The notes below the pieces were generated by a model. That model had not been told where the DNA came from, searched no databases, and worked only from the letters and a program-made list of their open reading frames with translations. Source: an uncultured Clostridia bacterium (GTDB lineage: Bacteria; Bacillota; Clostridia; Christensenellales; Borkfalkiaceae). From it: DNA of 64,000 nt. Numbering within the stretch: position 1 is the first letter of the stretch; each line of letters opens with the position of its first letter. The position numbers and the translations under genes are program-made. Positions 57,024-64,000 of this stretch are shown here, one piece after another. The stretch spans positions 1 through 64,000 of the forward strand of contig CAKQSB010000005.1 of NCBI GenBank assembly GCA_934271735.1. The letters are read 5' to 3'.

Positions 57024-60000
57024 TTACGCTTTGAGAGTGTAAGTGAAACCTTTTTCGGACGAATCTTCCTTAACGTTCGTTGCGGAAGGATAACGTACGA
57101 GGTTGTTCGCGCGCATCGTCTGCGAGATTGCCGCAATGGCTTTCTTGCAATCGTCCGCCGTTTTAACGACCATAAACGAATCAAGTCCCTCTGCTTTCAT
57201 AGCTTCGTCCGCGGCGTTAAGTCCTTCCTGCGCTCCGCTTAAGTAGATATAAATCTTACCGCCCGCAAGGAAAGCTTTCATCAAAGTTTTTTCCGCAATT
57301 TCGCCCTCGTCCGCGGCAACGAACGATTTGGCGTAGACTCTTATGAGTTTGAAGAATTCTTCGGGCGAAGAAGCGATTTTGCCTTTTGCAAGCTTAAATT
57401 CGTAACCGCCTTTTCTTTCCGCGTCGGAGCATTCCGTTACGGCAGCCTTTTCGGCTTTCATATAACCTTTATCGTAAAGCGTTTCTTCGATAAGCTCTTT
57501 CGCAGAAGCTATATCTTCGTCTTTCGCGACGACAAGCTTAACGGGGAGTTTCGCGCCCGTTTCAACGGTTATGCCTTTTTTGTTAAGGTCGTCCGCATCC
57601 GCGTCGGCCTCCACTTCAACGGTTTCGCCTACGGTCTTTATCGAAACGGCGATTCCGTCTTCGTTAAGACCGAAATCGAGATCGTCGGCAGCCTTGTAGC
57701 TCAAAAGCTCGGCTTTAAGTTCGTCAAACGCTTTGCCCGCATCGAATTTTTCTTCGGGTTTCTCTTCTTTCTTAGCTGCGGCAAGAATTGCGAGAGCCGC
57801 CTGCTCTGCGGCAAGTTTTGCGGCAAGTTCCGCATCGAGACGAGATCTTTCCGAAGCGATTTCTTTTGCTCTCTGCTCGTCGTAAGCTTTAAGCTTGCTG
57901 TCGATAAGCTCGTTCACTTTGCCTTCGTCGATAGCAGGTTCTGCAGCAGCCTTAGCCGCTTCCGCCGCTCTCAATTCTTCGAGGACTTTGTTTCTCTCTT
58001 CGGCTTTGGCAAGGCTTATGAGAGCTTCTCTTTCGGCAAGAGCCTGCTGAAGAGCGAGTTTGGCTTTTTCGGCTTCTTTCTCGGCGTTTTCTTTGGCGTT
58101 GTCGTTATCTTTAGCCGCCTGAATTTCTCTGATCGTCTGAAGTCTTACTTCCTCGGCTTTTCTTTCTTCCTCGGCTTTCTTGGCTTCGTAACTGAGCTTT
58201 TCGATTTCAAGTTTGGTTATTCTCGGATCTTCGTCGTAACCGATAGCCGCCTGATGAACGCCCGTTCCCGCCGTTCCGTTGGCTTTGGCGCGATAATCGC
58301 TGCAAACTCTCTTGGTTATAAGTTCCTGAGCTTCGTTCAATTTATCGTATTTCGACTGCGGTAACCATTTCGCGTAAACGGTTACGCATCCGCCTCTGTG
58401 AGTCGCGGCGTCGAATTTTTTCGTGCATTTCTTGTTGGTGTACCAGCCCATAAACTGGTAACCTCTTCTCGTGGGGTTGTTGGGATAACCGAGATTTCTG
58501 CTGAATCTGACTTTCTGTCCGTTGGAGAACCTGCCGCCCATGGCGTTGTATTTAACTTTGAATTTCTTACGTCTTACGCTTGCGACGATTATCCAGATAA
58601 TCAACGCGACGACGATAAGCGCGATTACGCCTATAGCGACGAATAACGCTATGTTCTTGAAAGAATCCTGACTCAAAATTCCTACCGACATCGCGGTGGT
58701 AACGTTTCCTAAGAAGAATGTCATTTTTACATCATCTCCGTCATTTTTTTGCTGCTCGTTATCGCTGACGAACTTGATTTTCGAATGGTTGTAACCGATT
58801 GCGACGAAACCGCTCGCATCCTCTACTTTTTCCTTGTCGAAAGTAAGTTCTACTTTGAACCTCATTCCTTCGTTTAAAGATTTGATCCGCGCGAGTTCTT
58901 TTTCGTCCATCGCGATATAGCTTATGTTTTGGTTGTCGCCCTCCGCGTCCACGCTCGTTGCGGGAACGAGTACGGAGAAAGACAGATAATATCTGAGGCT
59001 GCGAACGTCGGCAAGTCCGAGTTTCTCGGCGTCTGTAAGCCCTTCGGAAGCAACCTTCATCTTGTCCTCGTTGTTAAGGATAAGATTTATATTTCTTTCG
59101 ACGGCAGGTATTCCGCCGAAAACGACTTTGAGTTTTGCGTTTTTATCGAAACAGTTTATCTCGTTTCCGTCCTTATCGACGGCAGTGAGTTTAACCGAGG
59201 GGATTTTTTCCTGCGGGAAAATCTTGTTGAAAACGCTCGATATCGGGTTAGACGGCGGGAGAATATTGTTGAGCGCGTCTATCGTGAATATCTTTTCGTT
59301 TTCGCCCGGAACGTATTCGAGATAAGATGTGTTGAACCATTCTACTCTCTTCGTCGATTTGTCCTCGAAGATAAGCGAACCGTTGATCGAGTAACTGTTT
59401 AAAAATCCGTCCGCTATTTTCGGACCCGTGTATCTCGGTTTTTCTTCGCCGTATCTCGAGGTGAGCGTGTCGGCAAGTCTGTTGGCGATATCTACGTTGT
59501 AGCTTACGGTAGCGTCTGCGGATATTCCGTATTGATCGGCTTTGGAAAGTCTTATCGCTTCGACAGCGTCTTTCGTAAGCCCGACGTATTTATTTAAAAT
59601 ATCTCTTACGTTGTTCCAGTCCGCGCCTTTGAAGTTATCGCTCGTACCCGTTCCGTCTTCCGTTTCTTCGTCCGAATTTAAAACGACGGTTTTAACGTTT
59701 ATCGTAACCGTTCCCGTGGATAACTCTAATGCGTAATTTTCGTCCAACGCGTCGAAGTGGCGGAGATATTCTTCGACAAGCGCGAGTTCCTCTCTGCGTT
59801 TGTCGATTTTCTTGTTTCTCTCCTCTTCGGTGTCGGTATTTTTTATAGCCGCCGTCATTCCGAACCCGTTCACGCGTTCGTTCGCGACGTCCATATAACG
59901 TCTGAGTCCTTTATCGACGGTCGCTTTTTTGAAGTAAGCGTCGAGACGATTGATAAGCCTCTTTTCGAGATCGGCGTCGTCTTTGGCGATAAGCTTGTAA

Positions 60001-61010
60001 TCGGCAAGCATCATCGTTCTTATGACGGTGTAATCTCTTTCCGCAAGCGCGTCCGCCGTTTCGACGTTCGTCGAAGTTTCGCCGTAAACTATCTGCGAAG
60101 GAGTACGGCAATTATAGTTTACCGTTTCGTCCGCGTATTTACCGGATTTGAAGATAAGGTAATAATAAAAATCAAGCGATTTCTGTTTATCGGACACGAT
60201 GTTTTTGCTGAGCGTGTTCTGAGAAACGATTGCGGTCACAACGTCCGTTTCGAACGCTTCGACATACTCTTTCGCGTAAGTCGCGTTGCAGTCCGTCGAA
60301 CAATCGCTGTGTCCTTCGCCCGCTTTGCTTTCGAGTTTAAAGGAAGATCTTAAAAGTTTTTTGGCTCTCGAAATAATTTCCTTGGCCTTATAGCCCGCAA
60401 GGTCGTCCGGGTCTTCCGAAAGATATCCGCCGTTGCCTTTCACGGAGTAATCTTTACGCATATAAACGTAGTTCGCGTAGAACCTGTACGCCGTCTGATA
60501 AATTCCGTAAAGCCCGTTAAGGTCGTGGTCTTCGTATAAAAGCTTCGCCGCCGCCGCGCAATCGGCTTCGGTTATCTCGCCCGGCTTGGCTTCGCCTATG
60601 TAACTGTTCACTTTGCTCACAAGCTCGTCGAACTTAACGTTTTTCGGGTCAAGCTCGAAGACGATAATCGAATCGTCCACGACTTCCGTCGCCGCCGACG
60701 CCTCGGCAAAAAGCGTGAGATAACCTTTGGTCATTCCGCCGCCTTTTATTCCGAGAATAAGCTCGTCTCTCCTCGCCCTCAGCGAATTAACGTTTAAATT
60801 CGGGTCGGAAACCGTTTTGTATCCCGGAAGTCCCGCGTCGGGTCGCACCGCGTTGCCGTCGGGCAACGAAACCGAAGTTCCGCTGTTCGACGGTGAAGAA
60901 TCGGACGTGCCGCCGTTCCCGCAGGAAACTGCGAAAAGCGCCAACATCAGCGCCGCGATAAGCGCCAGCAGGCTGAGCGGTAATCTCTTTTTCCCGTGCT
61001 TATTTTCCAT
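57024..61010 (-). CDS. Giant membrane lipoprotein with InlB-type repeat and long coiled coil
   Basis: 1328 residues. N-terminal signal LLALIAALMLALFAVSCGNGG with a lipobox cysteine near 30. Residues about 30-780 form a large outer region of helices (many Asp, Lys, Tyr) and beta-rich parts. A strong membrane helix (about 785-810, ALFVAIGVIALIVVALIIWIIV) is followed by basic VRRKKFK, then an InlB B-repeat-like unit (about 815-880, KYNAMGG...GYQFMGWYTNKKC...VTVYAKW), normally found on cell surfaces. Residues 930-1090 are an Ala/Glu/Lys coiled coil, and 1100-1328 an unrecognised alpha/beta pair. By the positive-inside rule the InlB-like unit and coiled coil are cytosolic. Ribosome site GGGAG. Single gene between rplQ and greA. 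Confidence 0.8.
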   Translation of the reverse strand: MENKHGKKRLPLSLLALIAALMLALFAVSCGNGGTSDSSPSNSGTSVSLPDGNAVRPDAGLPGYKTVSDPNLNVNSLRARRDELILGIKGGGMTKGYLTLFAEASAATEVVDDSIIVFELDPKNVKFDELVSKVNSYIGEAKPGEITEADCAAAAKLLYEDHDLNGLYGIYQTAYRFYANYVYMRKDYSVKGNGGYLSEDPDDLAGYKAKEIISRAKKLLRSSFKLESKAGEGHSDCSTDCNATYAKEYVEAFETDVVTAIVSQNTLSKNIVSDKQKSLDFYYYLIFKSGKYADETVNYNCRTPSQIVYGETSTNVETADALAERDYTVIRTMMLADYKLIAKDDADLEKRLINRLDAYFKKATVDKGLRRYMDVANERVNGFGMTAAIKNTDTEEERNKKIDKRREELALVEEYLRHFDALDENYALELSTGTVTINVKTVVLNSDEETEDGTGTSDNFKGADWNNVRDILNKYVGLTKDAVEAIRLSKADQYGISADATVSYNVDIANRLADTLTSRYGEEKPRYTGPKIADGFLNSYSINGSLIFEDKSTKRVEWFNTSYLEYVPGENEKIFTIDALNNILPPSNPISSVFNKIFPQEKIPSVKLTAVDKDGNEINCFDKNAKLKVVFGGIPAVERNINLILNNEDKMKVASEGLTDAEKLGLADVRSLRYYLSFSVLVPATSVDAEGDNQNISYIAMDEKELARIKSLNEGMRFKVELTFDKEKVEDASGFVAIGYNHSKIKFVSDNEQQKNDGDDVKMTFFLGNVTTAMSVGILSQDSFKNIALFVAIGVIALIVVALIIWIIVASVRRKKFKVKYNAMGGRFSNGQKVRFSRNLGYPNNPTRRGYQFMGWYTNKKCTKKFDAATHRGGCVTVYAKWLPQSKYDKLNEAQELITKRVCSDYRAKANGTAGTGVHQAAIGYDEDPRITKLEIEKLSYEAKKAEEERKAEEVRLQTIREIQAAKDNDNAKENAEKEAEKAKLALQQALAEREALISLAKAEERNKVLEELRAAEAAKAAAEPAIDEGKVNELIDSKLKAYDEQRAKEIASERSRLDAELAAKLAAEQAALAILAAAKKEEKPEEKFDAGKAFDELKAELLSYKAADDLDFGLNEDGIAVSIKTVGETVEVEADADADDLNKKGITVETGAKLPVKLVVAKDEDIASAKELIEETLYDKGYMKAEKAAVTECSDAERKGGYEFKLAKGKIASSPEEFFKLIRVYAKSFVAADEGEIAEKTLMKAFLAGGKIYIYLSGAQEGLNAADEAMKAEGLDSFMVVKTADDCKKAIAAISQTMRANNLVRYPSATNVKEDSSEKGFTYTLKA

Positions 61011-61429
61011 AAACTTTCTCCCGTAAATCGACCGAATACGCGGATTTCCCCTACGCGTTCGGGTCGGTTTAGATATACTTTTACTGCTATTATAGATATA
61101 ATAACATATATCGGGAATTATTTCAATTATTTTTAACGAATTTTTTTATTTTCGGTTGATTTTTTTCGGCGAAATTCGCGTTTTCGGTTTACAAATAGCC
61201 GTTTTTGAGGTTTTTGAAAGGTTAAAAACCGGCTGTTTTTGAAACTTGAACCGACGCAGAAAATCAATAAGTCCGCCTATAAGTCGATTAACGGCATATT
61301 TTGCTTTTTCAAGCCTTAAAAAACGAGCTATGTTCCGCAATCGATTATGAAATTTTCGAAAAAGCGATTTTTTTTCGAAAAATTTTCCGTCGTTACGGAA
61401 TTTTACGAGCGTATTCATTAAATGCGGCA

Positions 61430-61690
61430 TATCTCTGCAATAATCCGTCCCAATATGCCGTCGCAATAAATCTCCGTACCGACAAAAGAAACGTCGCTAT
61501 AATTCACCGCAATGATCCGCTTCAATAAATCGTTGTGATAAAATGTCGCATTAAGCCACCGCAATTAGTTGCTGCAATAAATCATTGTGATAAAACGTCG
61601 CATTAAGCCACCGCAATAAGCTGCTGCAATAAATCGCTGTGATAAAACGTCGCATAAAGCCACCGCAATAAGCCGTCGAAATACATCGTC
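61430..61690. repeat. Array of degenerate 11-15-bp units, with three 52-bp higher-order copies
   Basis: Units of the kind (N)CNNCGCAATAAA recur about twenty times. Within the array three adjacent 52-base copies stand out: 61530-61581, 61582-61633 and 61634-61685, each made of four units (for example GTTGCTGCAATAAA and GCCACCGCAATAA). The first two copies differ at about four positions; the third diverges at its end. It lies outside any gene, between the rplQ terminator and the promoter region of the 1328-residue protein. The rest of the 814-base gap (61011-61429) holds only a leader hairpin and A/T-rich DNA. Confidence 0.85.
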
Positions 61691-61695
61691 GTACG

Positions 61696-61724
61696 ACAAA
61701 AAGGGCTTCGTAGGAAGCCCTTTG
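61696..61724 (-). terminator. Terminator of the rpsD-rpoA-rplQ operon
   Basis: Minus strand AAAGGGCTTCC (61713-61723) pairs with GAAGCCCTTT (61700-61709), with loop TAC, followed by TTGT. About 100 bases after the rplQ stop. Confidence 0.85.
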
Positions 61725-61824
61725 CCTGTATTCAATTTCGGATTATATCTTGATTAAATCATTGGAACGTTTTATCGCCGCATTTTCGCGGCAACTTACG
61801 TTTACGTTTAAACCCGATGCGAAA

Positions 61825-62358
61825 TTATACGAGTTCGATGATTGCAACGTCTGCCGCGTCGCCTCTTCTCATACCGAGCTGATAAATTCTCGTATAACCG
61901 CCCTTTCTTCCGGATTCGGCATACGCGGGAGCGATAGTGTTGAAGAGTTTTTCGACAAGCGGATGCTTAACGCCTTCCGTTCTCGCCTTGAAATCTTTCA
62001 TGGACTCTCTGTTCACTTTAATTTCGCCGTCTGCGTTTTTCTCTACCTTTTTACCTCTCTGTTCCTGAAGATCATAGACAAGACTCATAATCTTTCTTCT
62101 TGCAGCGAGTTTCTTTCCTCCGTCCTTAACGACTTTGGTGGTAACGTCTTTGCCTTTTTTATCCTTGGTAGTAACGGTAGTTTCAACGACGTCGTCATAG
62201 CTGTTAATGGCAAGAGTGATAATCTTTTCTACATACGGTCTGAGTTCTTTAGCTCTGCCGAGGGTAGTTTCGATTCTGCCATACCACAAAAGGTTCGACG
62301 CCTGATTTCTTAATACCGCTTTTCTCTGCGTGGTTGTCATACCTAATTTTCTTGGCAT
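61825..62358 (-). CDS. rplQ: Ribosomal protein bL17 with an inserted segment
   Basis: A 177-residue L17, longer than the usual 115-130. The N-terminus RKLGMTTTQRKAVLRNQASNLL and the C-terminus GYTRIYQLGMRRGDAADVAIIELV are canonical. A Lys/Thr/Val-rich insert of about 50 residues (DVVETTVTTKDKKGKDVTTK and onward) splits the middle. Longer L17 forms are found in several clostridial groups. Last gene of the alpha operon. Confidence 0.96.
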   Translation of the reverse strand: MPRKLGMTTTQRKAVLRNQASNLLWYGRIETTLGRAKELRPYVEKIITLAINSYDDVVETTVTTKDKKGKDVTTKVVKDGGKKLAARRKIMSLVYDLQEQRGKKVEKNADGEIKVNRESMKDFKARTEGVKHPLVEKLFNTIAPAYAESGRKGGYTRIYQLGMRRGDAADVAIIELV

Positions 62359-62362
62359 TTCT

Positions 62363-63310
62363 TTAGTCCTCCTTTTCTTTTAATGCTAAACCGTAGGTGC
62401 CTAATTTATAGATTACTTCGTCTAAAGACTTCTTGCCCAAATTTCTGACTTTAAGCATATCATCTTCCGTCTTTTTGGTTAAATCGCCTACAGTGTGGAT
62501 GTTTGCTCTCTTCAAGCAATTGTAAGAACGTACGGATAAATCCATTTCTTCGATGCTCGTGTTTAAAATCGTCTCTATGTTGTCCTGCTTTGCGGGAACG
62601 ACGATAGGTCCGCTCATAACCGTGCTGAGTGCGAAAAGCTGGATATGCTCGCCTAAGATTTTTGCGGCGAGACTTATTATCTCTTTACCCGAAAATGCTC
62701 CGTTCGTCCACACTTCGAGCGTCAGTTTATCGTAATCGGTACTCTGTCCGACTCTCGTGCTTTCCACGTTGTAACTGACTTTTTTAACAGGCGTATAAAT
62801 AGAATCGATAGGAATATAGTCTATTTCTTCGGTCTTGTTGTGTTCTGCGCCTTTATATCCTCTGTCTCTGCCTATGGTGATTTCCATATCGAGTACAGCG
62901 CCTTTGTCGAGCGTACAAATATACGCGTCCTTGTTGAGTACCTCTACTTCCATATCCGACGCGATGTCGCCTGCAAGTACTATTGCGGGACCGGTCTTAT
63001 AAAGTCTTAATACTTTTTTGAAGTCGGGGGCAGTGGTTGTGGTTTTGAACGCTATACCTTTGATGTTCAATATGATCTCGGTAACGTCCTCTTTCACTCC
63101 CGGCACTGTGGAAAATTCATGCTTAACGATTCCGTTCGCAAACTTTATTCCTTGCGCCGCCGCTCCCGGAAGCGACGATAAAAGCGTACGTCTGAGCGCA
63201 TTGCCGAGCGTTAAGCCGAAGCCTTTTTCAAGCGGCTCGGCTACTATCTTGGCATATGTTCTGTCATCGCTTTCAACAGTCACTATCTTGGGCGTTTCTA
63301 TTTCCATCAT
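62363..63310 (-). CDS. rpoA: RNA polymerase alpha subunit
   Basis: A 315-residue alpha subunit. N-terminal dimerisation domain with EPLEKGFGLTLGNALRRTLLSSLPG, and C-terminal domain (about 250-315) with LSVRSYNCLKRANIHTVGDL and RNLGKKSLDEV, which binds UP elements and regulators. Ribosome site AGGAGG; two ATG codons in a row. Confidence 0.98.
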   Translation of the reverse strand: MMEIETPKIVTVESDDRTYAKIVAEPLEKGFGLTLGNALRRTLLSSLPGAAAQGIKFANGIVKHEFSTVPGVKEDVTEIILNIKGIAFKTTTTAPDFKKVLRLYKTGPAIVLAGDIASDMEVEVLNKDAYICTLDKGAVLDMEITIGRDRGYKGAEHNKTEEIDYIPIDSIYTPVKKVSYNVESTRVGQSTDYDKLTLEVWTNGAFSGKEIISLAAKILGEHIQLFALSTVMSGPIVVPAKQDNIETILNTSIEEMDLSVRSYNCLKRANIHTVGDLTKKTEDDMLKVRNLGKKSLDEVIYKLGTYGLALKEKED

Positions 63311-63348
63311 AGAAAAATATACCTCCTGATTATTTGTTATGGTATATA

Positions 63349-63975
63349 TTACTTAGAATACAACTCGACAATCATCTGTTCGGTAATCTGCGAATCAATA
63401 TCCTCTCTCGTCGGAAGTGCAAGAACTTTTCCTTCTAATTTTTCAACGTCGAAATCAAGCCATTTGGGCATCTTCGCGCTCTTTGCCGAGCCTTTCAACG
63501 CTTCGAAATAAGGAGACGATTTCTTTCCTTCTTTAACGGAAATAACGTCGCCGACCTTAACCTGGAAAGACGCTATGTCAACGGGTCTGCCGTTTACGTT
63601 GAAGTGTGCGTGAGTTACAAGCTGACGCGCCTGACTTCTCGAAACCGCGATACCCATTCTGTATACCACGTTATCAAGCCTTCTTTCGATCAAAGAAAGC
63701 ATGTTTTCACCGGTAATACCCTTCATCTTATCGGCTTTCTCGTAGTAATCTCTGAACTGAGATTCGAGTATGCCGTAAATTCTCTTTGCCTTCTGTTTCT
63801 CACGAAGCTGAAGTCCGTATTCGGAAACTTTCTTTCTGTCTGCTCCGTGCTGTCCGGGAGCTACCGGTCTTCTTTCGAAAGGACAAGAGGTTTTGTAACA
63901 TTTGTCGCCTTTTAAGAATAACTTACCGCCTTCGCGTCTGCACAAGCGGCATTTTGCGTCTGTATATTTAGCCAT
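63349..63975 (-). CDS. rpsD: Ribosomal protein uS4
   Basis: A 208-residue S4, a primary 16S rRNA binder. It keeps a zinc-type cysteine set (CRLC, then CYKTSC) in the N-terminus and the S4 RNA-binding motif RRLDNVVYRMGIAVSRSQARQLVTHAHFNVNGRPVDI near 95-130. First gene of the operon seen here; ribosome site GGGAGG at the right window edge. The upstream partner genes lie outside. Confidence 0.98.
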   Translation of the reverse strand: MAKYTDAKCRLCRREGGKLFLKGDKCYKTSCPFERRPVAPGQHGADRKKVSEYGLQLREKQKAKRIYGILESQFRDYYEKADKMKGITGENMLSLIERRLDNVVYRMGIAVSRSQARQLVTHAHFNVNGRPVDIASFQVKVGDVISVKEGKKSSPYFEALKGSAKSAKMPKWLDFDVEKLEGKVLALPTREDIDSQITEQMIVELYSK

Positions 63976-64000
63976 CGCTTTTTTACCTCCCTATTAAACT

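Noticed and set aside
35824..61290. Shared 17-mer AGTCCGCCTATAAGTCG at about 35824 and 61268
   Set aside because: One copy is at the rimI stop, the other in non-coding DNA. A single 17-base match in 64 kb can occur by chance and the flanks differ.
61146..61466. 106-residue minus-strand open frame in the gap after rplQ
   Set aside because: Very basic, no ribosome site and no family. It overlaps the start of the short-unit repeat region.
61530..61685. CRISPR array
   Set aside because: The 52-bp copies are directly adjacent without unique spacers, the unit is built from shorter repeats, and no cas gene is present.

Overview
The window reads as chromosomal DNA of an anaerobic, Gram-positive-type Firmicute of the class Clostridia, probably an uncultured gut lineage near Christensenellales (inference from gene content and synteny only). 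Pointers are the secG-rnr-smpB-ssrA block, the nth-obg-yhbY-nadD/yqeK-rsfS run, the greA...tmk-holB-ricT-trmN6-rsmI order also seen in Bacillus, the rpsD-rpoA-rplQ operon, SpoVG, a DUF1846 protein, ECF vitamin transporters and three metabolite riboswitches. I see no tRNA or rRNA genes, CRISPR array, prophage or transposase gene. Most genes lie on the minus strand.

Layout. 1-9.9 kb: tmRNA (ssrA), a five-gene cell-envelope cassette (GtrA-like protein, GT-C glycosyltransferase, small membrane protein, a YidC/glycerophosphotransferase fusion, a membrane sulfatase-like enzyme), then smpB, rnr and secG. The cassette separates smpB from ssrA. 10-13.4 kb: a Fur-family regulator, a LysM protein, a SpoVB-like flippase, and a FolT-like S component under a tetrahydrofolate riboswitch. 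13.4-18.2 kb: rsfS, nadD-yqeK fusion, yhbY, obg, nth, interrupted by an opposite-strand membrane protein. 18.3-21.3 kb: DUF3343 protein and cysteine desulfurase, a divergent pair of small unknowns, a sugar-1-phosphate transferase. 21.4-31.4 kb: clpB with a ribbon-helix-helix-like gene, a short-chain dehydrogenase, an esterase, DUF1846, murC, spoVG, a phosphopantetheinyl transferase. 31.5-38.4 kb: ZIP transporter; tsaE-tsaB-rimI-hydrolase-murF-ddl operon; ribU under an FMN riboswitch. 38.5-49.1 kb: DeoC-like pseudoenzyme, lysine-riboswitch-controlled ABC transporter, engB-lon, manA, fba. 49.2-56.9 kb: YfbR-like nucleotidase, a MITE-like element, a leucine-rich lipoprotein, rsmI, trmN6, ferredoxin, ricT, holB, tmk, a membrane-anchored unknown, greA. 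57-64 kb: a 1328-residue membrane lipoprotein, a nested tandem-repeat region, rplQ, rpoA, rpsD.

Three themes stand out. First, envelope building: the YidC/CDP-glycerol-transferase fusion cassette, a membrane-anchored MurF beside Ddl, MurC, two flippase-type proteins and a sugar transferase. Second, dependence on uptake: folate, riboflavin and lysine importers each sit behind their own riboswitch. Third, gene expression style: at least five genes have a -10 box exactly six bases before the ATG and no Shine-Dalgarno sequence, which predicts leaderless mRNAs, and two genes may start at AUU or AUA codons.
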